A stretch of 64,000 nt of DNA, taken from contig JAUIAS010000016.1 in the NCBI GenBank assembly GCA_030425395.1, forward strand, positions 1-64,000. The letters are read 5' to 3'. The translations under genes were made by a program, and so were the position numbers. Below the pieces are notes generated by a model. It did not search any database and was not told the DNA's origin. It saw nothing but the letters and a program-made list of their open reading frames with translations. Of this stretch, positions 53,829 to 63,468 are shown piece after piece. This DNA is from Alphaproteobacteria bacterium. Lineage in GTDB: Bacteria; Pseudomonadota; Alphaproteobacteria; Rhodobacterales; Rhodobacteraceae. The stretch's first letter is position 1; each line of letters opens with the position of its first letter.

Positions 53829-54695
53829 TCATTTCCCGTCTGACGCGGCCCAGTCCCAATACATTTCCCGGACGCGGCGGGTTACGGGGCCGACTTGATA
53901 CTGAGTGTCGTCAAATGCCGTGACCGGCGTGACCTTTGACATATTGCCGGACAGAAAGATTTCATCGGCGTCGTGAAAATCTTCAAACGTCAGAACGGTT
54001 TCATGGACTGCCATGCCATCCGCGCGCAGGTTCGTCATATGCCGGGCCCGGGTGATCCCTGCCAGAAAGGTGCCGTTGGCCACGGGGGTGAAAACTTCGC
54101 CATCCTTGACCATAAAGACATTCGCCGTGGCGGTTTCGGCCACATTCCCCATCGCATCGGCAACCAGCGCATTGCCGAACCCCTTGGCGCGCGCTTCGCT
54201 CAGCATCCGCGCGTTGTTGGGATAAAGGCAACCAGCCTTGGCGTTCACAACCGCGTCTTCCAGAACGGGCCGGCGGAACCGGGTGCGGGTCAGGGTGGTG
54301 GTCGCTGTGGCCGGGGCCATCGGGATTTCCTCAAGACAGATGGCAAAGCCTGTCGTCTCCTGACTGGGAACGATGGCCGTGATGTCGCCATCAATTCCCC
54401 AATACATGGGCCGGATGTAAACCGGCGCATCCTTGGGGAACATCGCAAGACCTTCGCGCACGATGTCGATCATTTGCCCGGTTGAAACGGTGGGCGTGAT
54501 CATCAGCGCCTCGGCGGATCGGTTCACGCGCGCGCAATGCTTGTCCAGATCGGGCGACAACCCATCGACGTAACGTGCGCCGTCAAACACGGTCGAGCCC
54601 AGCCAGCTGCCATGATCTGCGGCGCGCATGACGGGGACGTCGCCGTCATGCCAGCGGCCATCGAAATAGGTCTTGATCGTCTTGCCAACGGCCAT
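53829..54695 (-). CDS. ilvE: branched-chain amino acid aminotransferase (class IV)
   Basis: PLP transaminase that interconverts Leu, Ile, Val and their 2-oxo acids. 288 residues of fold-type IV. Visible parts are FDGARYVDGLSPDLDKHCAR, the lysine in VVNAKAGCLYPNNARMLSEA, and GNVAETATANVFMV with GTFLAGITRARH. Start at 54695 with GAGGGAGGACTCC. A D-amino-acid transaminase relative cannot be excluded. Confidence 0.88.
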   Translation of the reverse strand: MAVGKTIKTYFDGRWHDGDVPVMRAADHGSWLGSTVFDGARYVDGLSPDLDKHCARVNRSAEALMITPTVSTGQMIDIVREGLAMFPKDAPVYIRPMYWGIDGDITAIVPSQETTGFAICLEEIPMAPATATTTLTRTRFRRPVLEDAVVNAKAGCLYPNNARMLSEARAKGFGNALVADAMGNVAETATANVFMVKDGEVFTPVANGTFLAGITRARHMTNLRADGMAVHETVLTFEDFHDADEIFLSGNMSKVTPVTAFDDTQYQVGPVTRRVREMYWDWAASDGK

Positions 54696-54779
54696 GGAGT
54701 CCTCCCTCGGGGTTCGCGGGCAGACTAGGACAGAGGTATGTCAGCCGTCCAGACCTTTTCCACCCCGCATTTGACGGAA

Positions 54780-55811
54780 TCAGGCTTCGACCGGTGCGAC
54801 CATTCCTATGATTTCATAGGTTTGCTTGAGAATCGGCGCGGTGATTGCACGGGCGCGTTCCGCCCCGCGCGCCAGAATCCGGTCGATTTCTGCGGTGTCG
54901 TCCATCAGGCGCGCCATCTCGGTCGAGATGGGGGCGAGATGGGCCACCGCCAGATCGGCCAGCGCGGGCTTGAACGTGCCAAATTGCGCGCCGCCATGCT
55001 CTGCAAGAACCTGATCAACGCTCATATTCGCCATAGCGGCATAGATGTTGACCAGATTGCGCGCCTCGGGGCGATCCTTCAGACCGTCGGCTTCTGATGG
55101 CAGTGCCTCGGGGTCGGTCTTGGCCTTGCGGATTTTCTTGGCGATCGTGTCGGCATCATCGGTCATGTTGATGCGGCTGGCGTCCGACGGATCGGACTTG
55201 GACATCTTCTTGGAACCGTCCCGCAGAGACATGACACGGGTGGCCGCACCTTCGATGACGGGTTCCGTGATCGGAAAGAAGTCGACGCCATAGTCATGGT
55301 TGAACTTGGTTGCGATATCGCGTGTCAGTTCAAGATGCTGCTTCTGGTCTTCACCAACGGGCACATGGGTTGCGTGATACACAAGAATATCCGCCGCCAT
55401 CAGCGAAGGATAGGCAAACAGCCCCAGCGATGCCTTTTCGGCATTCTTGCCGGCCTTGTCCTTCCACTGGGTCATGCGGCCCATCCAGCCCATGCGCGCG
55501 ACGCAGTTGAAGACCCAACCAAGCTGCGCGTGTTCCGGCACCTGGCTTTGATTGATCAGGACCGACTTTTCCGGGTCGATGCCCGAGGCGATGAAACCGG
55601 CGGCCAATTCCCGCGTGTTGTGACGCAGCTTTTCTGGATCTTGCCAGACCGTGATCGCGTGAAGATCCACCATGCAGTAGATCGTTTCGAAATCACCAGT
55701 GTCCTGCATGTCGACAAAACGCTTGAGAGCGCCAAGATAGTTGCCAAGCGTCAACCCGCCGGACGGCTGGATGCCGGAAAACACCCGCGGTGCAAAGCGC
55801 GTCTGGGACAT
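54780..55811 (-). CDS. trpS: tryptophanyl-tRNA synthetase
   Basis: Charges tRNA-Trp. 343 residues of class Ic. The HIGH-equivalent appears as [10 protein letters not shown] near residue 18, with MVDLHAITV and [16 protein letters not shown], and the KMSKS loop as [10 protein letters not shown] near residue 200. Divergent from the rhomboid-like gene across 83 bases. Confidence 0.97.
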   Translation of the reverse strand: MSQTRFAPRVFSGIQPSGGLTLGNYLGALKRFVDMQDTGDFETIYCMVDLHAITVWQDPEKLRHNTRELAAGFIASGIDPEKSVLINQSQVPEHAQLGWVFNCVARMGWMGRMTQWKDKAGKNAEKASLGLFAYPSLMAADILVYHATHVPVGEDQKQHLELTRDIATKFNHDYGVDFFPITEPVIEGAATRVMSLRDGSKKMSKSDPSDASRINMTDDADTIAKKIRKAKTDPEALPSEADGLKDRPEARNLVNIYAAMANMSVDQVLAEHGGAQFGTFKPALADLAVAHLAPISTEMARLMDDTAEIDRILARGAERARAITAPILKQTYEIIGMVAPVEA

Positions 55812-55894
55812 GGGGTCGCTCCTGTCTGGTCAAATCTGCACGCGTCGCTTACCCATGCGGGCATGGCCCGTCAAGCAGCCGGAAGGACGCCCCC

Positions 55895-56581
55895 ATGGAC
55901 AATTCCAGCCCACCAAGCCCCATCAACCCTTTGCCGCCGGTTGTGGTGGCACTGTTTTTGGTGATCGTCGGGATCGAAGTGATCTTCTGGGCGGGGGCGA
56001 ACCAGTTGGTCGGTGATCCGACCTCCGTCAGCTGGCGGCGCGATGCGATCCTGACGTATGGGTTTTCCGCGGATGTGCTGAAACAGATGTGGGTTTTGGG
56101 GCAATGGCCGGTTGAACACCTTATTCGCTTTGTCACCTATCCCTTTGTGCACGGGGCTTTCACCCATGCGGTCTTTTCCGGTGTGATCCTGCTGGCCATG
56201 GGCAAAATGGTCGCCGAGGTGTTTGGACCGTGGCCGATGCTGGCGGTGTTTGTAGCGTCGGGAATCGGGGGCGCGTTGGGCTATACCGTCTTTCTGGATC
56301 AGCCGATCGTTCTGTTCGGTGCGTTTCCCTCGGTTTATGGGTTGATCGGTGCTTTCACCTTTATCCTGTGGCGATCGCTGTCGCTTGTCGGTGCCAACCA
56401 GATGCGTGCATTTTCGCTGATCGGGTTTCTGATGGGCTTTCAGCTTCTGTTCGTGATCCTGTTCGACGCACAAAGCGACTGGGTCGCTGACCTGTCGGGA
56501 TTCGCAACCGGTTTCCTGCTGTCTTTTGTCGTGGCACCGGGCGGCTGGGCGGCTCTGTTGGACCGGTTACGCAAACGCTGA
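55895..56581 (+). CDS. rhomboid-like membrane protein lacking the catalytic dyad
   Basis: 228 residues with six hydrophobic segments and the rhomboid layout (HGAFTHAVFSG at 86-96; GGALGY; GAFPSVYGLIG at 142-152; DLSGFATGF at 199-207). Aligned with active rhomboids, the Ser of GXSG is Phe144, the histidine of the last helix is Asp199, and the oxyanion Asn is Ser95. It should not cleave protein and may act as a pseudo-protease that binds membrane proteins. ATG at 55895 with GGAAGGACG. Its stop abuts the murJ stop with no gap. Confidence 0.85.
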   Translation: MDNSSPPSPINPLPPVVVALFLVIVGIEVIFWAGANQLVGDPTSVSWRRDAILTYGFSADVLKQMWVLGQWPVEHLIRFVTYPFVHGAFTHAVFSGVILLAMGKMVAEVFGPWPMLAVFVASGIGGALGYTVFLDQPIVLFGAFPSVYGLIGAFTFILWRSLSLVGANQMRAFSLIGFLMGFQLLFVILFDAQSDWVADLSGFATGFLLSFVVAPGGWAALLDRLRKR

Positions 56582-58126
56582 TCAGCCCTTGCGTCGCAGG
56601 GCGGCCTTGAATTCAGCCAGCCGGAACGCGCCGATGATCTGGCCCGCGCCGAAATAGCTGACAGCGCCCGCAGCGATCAGGGTCAGCAGCGCAAGATATC
56701 TCAGCCCCGGCGTGTTCAACGCATCCGCCCCGACCCAGGCCACGGACCACAGAACGCCCCCCATGATCCCGGATGCGATGCAGATACGCGGCAAACGATG
56801 GCGGAACCGGTCATCAAATCGCGTTTCGGCCCCCATGCCCGCACGCCCGCGCAACAAGAGCCAGACCATCACCCACCCTGCCAGAGTGGTCGCCACTGCC
56901 GCGGCTATGAACCCGATCACATAGGCCAGACCGATTGCCGCCACGGCGTTGACGGCCATTGCCACCAGCGCAAAGCGGAACGGATTGCGGGTGTCTTCGC
57001 GGGCAAAATAAATCGGCTGGAGCACCTTTTGCATGACAAAGGCCGGCAGACCCAGACCATAGACCGCCACGGCGAGGGCTGTTGCCGCCGTGTCCGCGGG
57101 GCCGAAAGCGCCGCGTTGGAACAGAACGGAAACCAGCGGCTCGGCTATGACCACAAGCGCGACGGCACAGGGGATCGTGAGGGCCAGCGAAATCTCACCG
57201 GCGCGCGACAGAGCATCACGCGCGCCATCACTGTCGCGGGCCCGCAGGCGCCGGGACAGGTCCGGCAACAGGACGATGCCCACCGCGATCCCGACCACGC
57301 CAAGCGGCAATTGATACAACCGGTCGGCGGAGTATAGCCAACTGACCGCGCTGTCATAGTTGGAGGCAACCAACTGTCCGACCAGCAAGTTGACCTGAAC
57401 AACGCCGCCCGCCAGTGCGGCGGGCACGGCGATACGCACAAGGGTCGCCATCTCGGGGGTCCAACGCGGCCGGACCGGGCGCACGCGAAGACCGGCCTTG
57501 TCCGCCGCGCGCCAAACCAGAGCAAGCTGCGCGACACCGGCCAAGGGAATGCCCCAGATCAGCGCCTGGGCCACCGGGCCACCCATGGCCCATGCAATGA
57601 CCATCGCCGCAACCAATATGACATTGAGAAGCACAGGTGCCGCCGCGGCCGCCGCAAACCGGCCCGAGGCATTCAGCACCCCCGACAGCAACGCCGCCAG
57701 CGAGATAAACAGAATGTAGGGAAACGTGACCCGCGCGAAATCCACGGTCAGATCAAACCGCGCATCGCCGTAAAATCCTTCGGCCGTGGCAAAGACCAGC
57801 ACAGGCATGAAGATCATCGACAGACCGGTCAGCACCAACAGAACAAGCGAAAGCCCGGACAAGGCAAGACTGGCAAACCCCAAAGGGTTCTCTTCGGCCT
57901 CCAGACGTTTGGAAAACATCGGAACAAAGGCCGCGTTGAACGCGCCTTCTGCAAAGAAGCGACGGAACATGTTGGGCAGCCGGAAGGCCGCCACATAGGC
58001 ATCCATCACAGCGCCCGGCCCAACAAGGCTGGCGATCATCAGATCGCGCGCAAAGCCGAGGATACGGCTGAGCAGCGTCCAGCCGCCAACGGTGAGAACC
58101 CCGCTCAGAAGGCGTTGCGGCCTCAT
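56582..58126 (-). CDS. murJ: lipid II flippase MurJ
   Basis: Flips lipid II across the inner membrane for peptidoglycan synthesis. 514 residues with 14 hydrophobic helices. Begins RLLSGVLTVGGWTLLSRILG and contains AFRLPNMFRRFFAEGAFNAA, the hallmark MurJ sequence, and LFQRGAFGPADTAATA. Start overlaps the glnD stop by four bases. Confidence 0.95.
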   Translation of the reverse strand: MRPQRLLSGVLTVGGWTLLSRILGFARDLMIASLVGPGAVMDAYVAAFRLPNMFRRFFAEGAFNAAFVPMFSKRLEAEENPLGFASLALSGLSLVLLVLTGLSMIFMPVLVFATAEGFYGDARFDLTVDFARVTFPYILFISLAALLSGVLNASGRFAAAAAAPVLLNVILVAAMVIAWAMGGPVAQALIWGIPLAGVAQLALVWRAADKAGLRVRPVRPRWTPEMATLVRIAVPAALAGGVVQVNLLVGQLVASNYDSAVSWLYSADRLYQLPLGVVGIAVGIVLLPDLSRRLRARDSDGARDALSRAGEISLALTIPCAVALVVIAEPLVSVLFQRGAFGPADTAATALAVAVYGLGLPAFVMQKVLQPIYFAREDTRNPFRFALVAMAVNAVAAIGLAYVIGFIAAAVATTLAGWVMVWLLLRGRAGMGAETRFDDRFRHRLPRICIASGIMGGVLWSVAWVGADALNTPGLRYLALLTLIAAGAVSYFGAGQIIGAFRLAEFKAALRRKG

Positions 58127-60948
58127 GTTGCGGCGCGCTTTGCGCCCTCTGCAATGGCTTTGCGCAGTTTTTCCTCAAGGGATTTTTGTTTGGACTTGGA
58201 GTGGTATTTCAGACCGAACAGATCCTTGACATAGAACGTGTCGACCACCTGTTCGCCGTATGTGGCGATGACTGCATTGGCGATGTTGACGTTGCTTGCC
58301 GCCATGGCGCGCGCCAGATCATACAACAGGCCGGGACGGTCGCGCGTGTCCACTTCGATGATGGTGTAGATTTCCGATCCTTCGTTGTCGAAGGTGATAT
58401 GGGTGGGAACCTCGAACGCCCTTTCCCGCTTCTTGATCTTGTCGCGGGATTTCAATGCGTCTCGGGCGACCAGTTCGCCGCGCAGTGTCTTTTCGATCAT
58501 CTGCCTCAGCCGCGGCAGGCGATCGGCTTCATAGGGCTTGCCTTCGGCATCCTGTATCCAGAACGCATCGGTGACAAACCCGTCCTTGGTTGTAAAGCTG
58601 CGCGCATCCACCACGTTGGCCCCGACCAGCGCCAATGCACCGGCCAGCCGCGAAAAGATGCCCGGATGGTCGGCCATCACGAAACAGGCCCGCGTGGCAT
58701 CGCGATCATCGTCGGGGTGCAGGTCGATCAGGATTTTGCCCGGATCATCGGCTTCGCTGAGTTCACGCAACATCCGCGCAAACACAAGATGAGCAGTCAG
58801 GTGAAGCCCTTGCCAATATGGCGGATAATGTCGGGAGGTTTCCACCTTGAGCACTGCTTTTGGCCAATCGGGCAACTTCTCGCGAAGCGCCTTTTTGGCC
58901 CCATTGCCGCGATTTTCGCGGTTGAGGTCTTCCATCCCGGTTTCAAGGGCCCGCTTGGATTGCCGGTAAAGCGCCCTGATCAAGGCAGCTTTCCAGTTGT
59001 TCCATGTGTTCGGCCCGACGCCTCGAATATCGCAAACTGTCACAACGCACAGCAGGTCCAGACGTTTGACCGTTTGCACGGCCTTGCAAAAGTCGCGCAC
59101 GGTTCGCGGATCAGCGATATCTCGTTTCTGGGCCATGTCCGACATGAGCAAGTGGTAGCGCACCAGCCATTCGACCGTTTCGCTTTCTGCCTTGTTCAGC
59201 CCCAGACGCGGAGCCACGACCCGCGCGATTTGTGCGCCGATCATGGAATGATCTTCAACGCGCCCCTTGCCGATATCGTGCAACAGCAGCGCAACATAGA
59301 GAACCTTGCGATTGACCCCGTTTTTCAGGATCGACGACGCGACTGGCAGGTCTTCGACCAGTTCACCGCGCTCGATCTTGTCCAATTGCGCGATGCACTG
59401 GATAATGTGTTCGTCCACGGTGTAGCTGTGATACATATTGAATTGCATCATCGCGACAATTGGTTCGAACTCGGGGATAAACGCCGACAGAACCCCCAAT
59501 TCGTTCATCCGCCTGAGTGCGCGTTCCGGGTTTCCGTGCTTGATCAGCGTATCAAGGAAAATGCGCTGCGCCTCGCGGTCGTTGCGCATGTCGTCGTCGA
59601 TCATGTGCAGTCGGGCGCTGATGGCACGCATGGCGTCGGGATGGATCAGCATCCCGGTTCTCAGGCCTTCCTCGAACACCCGCAGGATATTCAGTTTGTC
59701 GGAAAAGAACGCATCCTCGTCCTCAACCGCGAGGCGGTTGTGAATGACTTCGTAGCCGGGTTTCAGCCGGGGTTTGCGACGAAAGATACGTTCCAAAAGC
59801 GGAGCAGGTTTGGCATTCGCGGCCTCCAGTTTGGTCAGGAAGATGCGTGTCAGATCCCCAACGGCTGTGGCATGGAGGAAATAGTCCTGCATGAATATTT
59901 CCACCGCGCGCCGTCCGGCGCGTGGCTTGTATTGCATCCGTTCAGCCACTTCGACCTGCATGTCAAAGCTCAGGTTTTCGGTCGCGCGCCCGGTGATCAG
60001 ATGCAGATGCGACCGCACAGCCCACAGGAAATCTTCGGCCATGACAAACCGGTTGAATTCCGTTGGCTCGAACATGCCCAACTGCACCAGATCGGCGGCG
60101 TCCTCTACGCCGTGCAGGTATTTGGCGATCCAGAACAGGGATTGCAGATCGCGCAGCCCGCCTTTGCCTTCCTTGACGTTTGGTTCCACGACATAGCGTT
60201 CGCCTTGCTTGATATGGCGCTTTTCGCGTTCCTCAAGTTTGGCATCCACGAAATCCCGGCCGGTCCCGGTGAAGAGTTCCTCTTGCAGCCGGGTGTGCAG
60301 TTCTTGGGCCAACGGTTCATGCCCGGACAGAAAGCGGTGCTCCAAAAGGGCAGTGCGGATGGTGAAATCTTCTGTTCCAAGACGCAGGCAGTCGCGAATG
60401 GTGCGGCTGGAATGCCCGACCTTCAATTTCAGATCCCACAGCATGTAAAGCATGGATTCGATCACGCTTTCGGCCCAGGGGGTGATTTTGTAAGGGGTCA
60501 GGAACAGCAGATCCACGTCGGAAAACGGGGCCATTTCACCGCGTCCATAGCCGCCGACAGCAATCAGGGCGATCCGTTCGCCCTCGGTCGGATTGGGCAA
60601 CGGGTGCATGTGGCGCGTTGAAACGTGCAGCGTCGCGTTCACAAGGCAATCGGTCAGATACGTATAGGATCGCGTCAGCGGGCGCGCGGCGAACGGTTTT
60701 TCGGCAAAGGCCTCAGCAATCGTGGCGCGTGCGTTCTTGTTGGCGGCGCGCAGTACATCGACCACGGATTTGCGCGCAAGGGCGCTATCGCCGTCGGCCA
60801 GTTCGACGGCGCGCTCCATGTCAGCCAGAACCTTGGCCTGATCAAAGATATCCTCAGGCGCGGTGATCAGCGGATGCGCGGGGATCGGGGCAAGCGGCGC
60901 GGTTTCGTTAGAAACCTGAGCCGGAGAAGCTTCTTGGGGCAGGGTCAA
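58123..60948 (-). CDS. glnD: bifunctional uridylyltransferase/uridylyl-removing enzyme
   Basis: Sensor of glutamine that uridylylates PII proteins and reverses it. 941 residues: nucleotidyltransferase domain with VGGYGRGEMAPFSDVDLLFL at about 131-150, an HD domain with LLHDIGKG near residue 560, and two C-terminal ACT domains (the last has VDTRDRPGLLYDLARAM). The ATG at 60948 overlaps the lpoA-like gene by 41 bases, more than usual; a start further in is possible. Confidence 0.96.
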   Translation of the reverse strand: MTLPQEASPAQVSNETAPLAPIPAHPLITAPEDIFDQAKVLADMERAVELADGDSALARKSVVDVLRAANKNARATIAEAFAEKPFAARPLTRSYTYLTDCLVNATLHVSTRHMHPLPNPTEGERIALIAVGGYGRGEMAPFSDVDLLFLTPYKITPWAESVIESMLYMLWDLKLKVGHSSRTIRDCLRLGTEDFTIRTALLEHRFLSGHEPLAQELHTRLQEELFTGTGRDFVDAKLEEREKRHIKQGERYVVEPNVKEGKGGLRDLQSLFWIAKYLHGVEDAADLVQLGMFEPTEFNRFVMAEDFLWAVRSHLHLITGRATENLSFDMQVEVAERMQYKPRAGRRAVEIFMQDYFLHATAVGDLTRIFLTKLEAANAKPAPLLERIFRRKPRLKPGYEVIHNRLAVEDEDAFFSDKLNILRVFEEGLRTGMLIHPDAMRAISARLHMIDDDMRNDREAQRIFLDTLIKHGNPERALRRMNELGVLSAFIPEFEPIVAMMQFNMYHSYTVDEHIIQCIAQLDKIERGELVEDLPVASSILKNGVNRKVLYVALLLHDIGKGRVEDHSMIGAQIARVVAPRLGLNKAESETVEWLVRYHLLMSDMAQKRDIADPRTVRDFCKAVQTVKRLDLLCVVTVCDIRGVGPNTWNNWKAALIRALYRQSKRALETGMEDLNRENRGNGAKKALREKLPDWPKAVLKVETSRHYPPYWQGLHLTAHLVFARMLRELSEADDPGKILIDLHPDDDRDATRACFVMADHPGIFSRLAGALALVGANVVDARSFTTKDGFVTDAFWIQDAEGKPYEADRLPRLRQMIEKTLRGELVARDALKSRDKIKKRERAFEVPTHITFDNEGSEIYTIIEVDTRDRPGLLYDLARAMAASNVNIANAVIATYGEQVVDTFYVKDLFGLKYHSKSKQKSLEEKLRKAIAEGAKRAAT

Positions 60949-62083
60949 TCACAAAAACCTGTCTGTTCTGGATCGTGGCCACAGCAAGGCCGCGTTCGTT
61001 TGTGCCGTCGGGACGCAGCCGGAAGATACCGCTGACGCCTTGGAAACCCGCCGATTGGGTCAGGGCGGCCCCTGTCAATGCATTGGATTTCCCTGCCGCG
61101 ACAAGCGCGCCGATCGCCGCAATGCCGTCATAGGCCAGCCCGCCGATGGGGTGGGGGCTGCTGCCATATGCGGATTGATAGCGGTCCTTGAACCTTTGCG
61201 ACATCACCGGATCAGGCAGCGCAAACCACCCCCCCTGCACACCGGGCAGCGCCAGCGTCTGGGCCGGGATGTCCCAGCGTGTCAGCCCGATAAACTGCAC
61301 ATCTGGGGATTTCACGCCGTTTTCAGGCAAAAGCTGGGTGAACAAGGGCAGCGCCCCTGCGGTTGTCGACGTAAAGAAGATTGCCTGCGCTTGTCCGGCC
61401 TCTACCGCTGCCTTGACGGTGGGAACCGCGGCGATCACTTTTTGCTGCGACAGCTCGTAGGGAACAACACCGGCAATGCGCGCGCCCGATCCGGCCATCG
61501 CCCGTTCAATCGCGTTGCGCCCCAATTGCCCGGCCACGTCCTGTCCGTGCACCACGACAATATCGGTCTTGCCCTGCGCGGCGGCAAAGCGGGTCAGGCG
61601 TTGCGCGGTGTTTGCAAAGGTCGGCCCCAGAACAAAGACGTTGCCACCGGCGATTGTTGCGTTGTTGGAAAACGACAGGACATTGACGTTGCGGTTGGCC
61701 ACGGCCAGCCCTGCGGCATTGGCCGCCTCGCCATAAACCGGGCCAAGGATGATGCGGGCACCGTCATTGACAGCAGCCACCGCCTGAGAGGCCGCCTGCT
61801 GACTGTCACCAGCGGTGGCATAGACCCGCAGATCGACCTGAACGCCCTGCAAATCGGCAATCGCCAGACGCGCGGCGTTTTCCAGCGTCTGGGCCAGCAC
61901 ATCGTCGCTGGGCTGGCCCGAACCGCGCGGCACCAGAAGCGCCACGGGAACCGGTTCGGACGTGTTGATCGTCGGGCCGCCTCCGCCCACCGTGACAGGT
62001 TGGCACGCTGCAACAAGCGCGAGACCGCAGAAAACGGCGCACAGGCGCATCAGCTTGCGGGCGGACGACAAAACGGCGAACAT
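60908..62083 (-). CDS. LpoA-like penicillin-binding protein activator lipoprotein
   Basis: 391 residues from the ATG at 62081-62083 with AGGAGGAGAG ahead. Lipobox LVAAC in ARKLMRLCAVFCGLALVAAC, then a type I periplasmic-binding fold (VALLVPRGSG; GARIILGPVYGEAA; VLSFSNNATIAGG). LpoA of E. coli activates PBP1A and is encoded next to rsmI and yraN, as here. Function by homology; a leucine-binding relative is possible. Divergent from rsmI. Confidence 0.85.
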   Translation of the reverse strand: MFAVLSSARKLMRLCAVFCGLALVAACQPVTVGGGGPTINTSEPVPVALLVPRGSGQPSDDVLAQTLENAARLAIADLQGVQVDLRVYATAGDSQQAASQAVAAVNDGARIILGPVYGEAANAAGLAVANRNVNVLSFSNNATIAGGNVFVLGPTFANTAQRLTRFAAAQGKTDIVVVHGQDVAGQLGRNAIERAMAGSGARIAGVVPYELSQQKVIAAVPTVKAAVEAGQAQAIFFTSTTAGALPLFTQLLPENGVKSPDVQFIGLTRWDIPAQTLALPGVQGGWFALPDPVMSQRFKDRYQSAYGSSPHPIGGLAYDGIAAIGALVAAGKSNALTGAALTQSAGFQGVSGIFRLRPDGTNERGLAVATIQNRQVFVIDPAPRSFSGSGF

Positions 62084-62170
62084 GGACAGGCTCTCCTCCT
62101 CGGCGCGCAAAGCTTGCCTTTGCGCTGCATTGGTGGCCGATCATAAACGTCAACGAAAGCGGGTCCAGCC

Positions 62171-63031
62171 TTGAATTTCAACAAGCAAGCTCTTGCGCCG
62201 GGGCTCTACTTTGTCGCGACGCCCATCGGTGCGGCGCGCGATATCACTCTGCGGGCGCTTGATGTTCTCGCATCTGCCGATGTGATCGCCGCGGAAGACA
62301 CGCGCAGCATGCGCCATCTGATGGAAATTCACGGGGTTCCGCTGGATGGTCGGCGGGTGCTGTCTTACCATGACCATAGCCCGCAGGGCGCGCGCGACGC
62401 GCTTCTGGTTGCGCTAAAGGAAGGGCGTTCGGTCGCATATGCGTCCGAGGCGGGCATGCCCCTGATCGCCGATCCCGGCTATGATCTGAGCCGCGAGGCG
62501 GCTGCCGCAGGCCACCGGGTAACCGTCGCCCCCGGTGCGTCTGCCGCACTGGCAGCGCTGACGTTGGGGGGATTGGCCACGGATTCGTTCTTTTTCGGGG
62601 GGTTTCTGCCCAATGCCGCACAGGCGCGGCGCAACCGTCTGACTGAACTGGCGGCCATTCCGGGCACGCTTGTGCTTTACGAATCGCCAAACCGAATCGC
62701 CGCTTCGCTGGCGGATGCATGCGCAGTGCTCGGCCCGGAACGACCCGCGGCGCTGTGTCGGGAATTGACCAAGAAATTCGAAGAAGTGCGCCGCGACACG
62801 CTTGAGGGGCTGTGCGCGTCGGTGGCTGAACGTCCGCCCAAGGGTGAAATCGTGCTGCTCATCGACCGGCGCCGTTCAGAAATCGTTAAGGAAGCTGATC
62901 TAGAAGAGGATATTCGGCAGGCGCTGGCGCAAATGTCCGTCAAGGATGCCGCCGATCTGGTGTCCAAGGCGCACGGTCTGCCGCGCCGCAAGGTGTATCA
63001 GATCGCATTGGCCATGGCGAAGGAAGGATAG
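62171..63031 (+). CDS. rsmI: 16S rRNA (cytidine(1402)-2'-O)-methyltransferase
   Basis: Methylates C1402 in the ribosomal P site using SAM. 286 residues with LYFVATPIGAARDITLRALD, AEDTRSMRHLMEIHGV and the SAM-binding loop ASEAGMPLIADPGYDL, then VTVAPGASAALAALTLGGL. The start is a TTG at 62171; no ATG lies near enough. It leads the rsmI-yraN-gshB group. Confidence 0.93.
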   Translation: MNFNKQALAPGLYFVATPIGAARDITLRALDVLASADVIAAEDTRSMRHLMEIHGVPLDGRRVLSYHDHSPQGARDALLVALKEGRSVAYASEAGMPLIADPGYDLSREAAAAGHRVTVAPGASAALAALTLGGLATDSFFFGGFLPNAAQARRNRLTELAAIPGTLVLYESPNRIAASLADACAVLGPERPAALCRELTKKFEEVRRDTLEGLCASVAERPPKGEIVLLIDRRRSEIVKEADLEEDIRQALAQMSVKDAADLVSKAHGLPRRKVYQIALAMAKEG

Positions 63032-63036
63032 ACATT

Positions 63037-63402
63037 ATGACGGCGATGGATGGTCAGATCCGCTATCTATCCGGCCTTGCCGCCGAAGACGCCGTCGCCA
63101 GACAATATGTTATCAAGGGGTATCGCCCCCTGCGCAGCCGCTGGCGCTGCGAAGCAGGAGAAATCGACCTGATCGTTGAACGGCCGGGGCTGACGGTATT
63201 TGTCGAGGTCAAGAAATCCCGCGATATCGCGCGGGCGGTGGCGCGCATTTCCCCGGGGCAAATCGCCCGCATCTTTCATGCGGCCGAAATTTTTGCGGCA
63301 AGCGAAGGGCGCGATCCGATGGCCGATTTGCGCTTTGATGCGGCGCTTGTTGATGGACAGGGCGCGGTGCACATCATCGAAAATGCGATCCACGCGGGTT
63401 GA
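63037..63402 (+). CDS. yraN: YraN family (UPF0102) endonuclease-fold protein
   Basis: 121 residues with the UPF0102 pattern RPLRSRWRCEAGEIDLIVER and VFVEVKKSRD, the PD-(D/E)XK-like core. The activity is not established. It starts five bases after the rsmI stop, and gshB begins 66 bases later. Confidence 0.9.
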   Translation: MTAMDGQIRYLSGLAAEDAVARQYVIKGYRPLRSRWRCEAGEIDLIVERPGLTVFVEVKKSRDIARAVARISPGQIARIFHAAEIFAASEGRDPMADLRFDAALVDGQGAVHIIENAIHAG

Positions 63403-63468
63403 TCCCCATTGCAGCCTTGCCCGCCATGCGCCATGTATCGGTAGGCCCGGTTTATTGCGGAGAAGCCC

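Noticed and set aside
58186-60621. An 811-codon open frame on the plus strand antisense to glnD
   Set aside because: It mirrors glnD in a GC-rich genome, lacks a recognisable domain, and glnD has all its motifs on the other strand.
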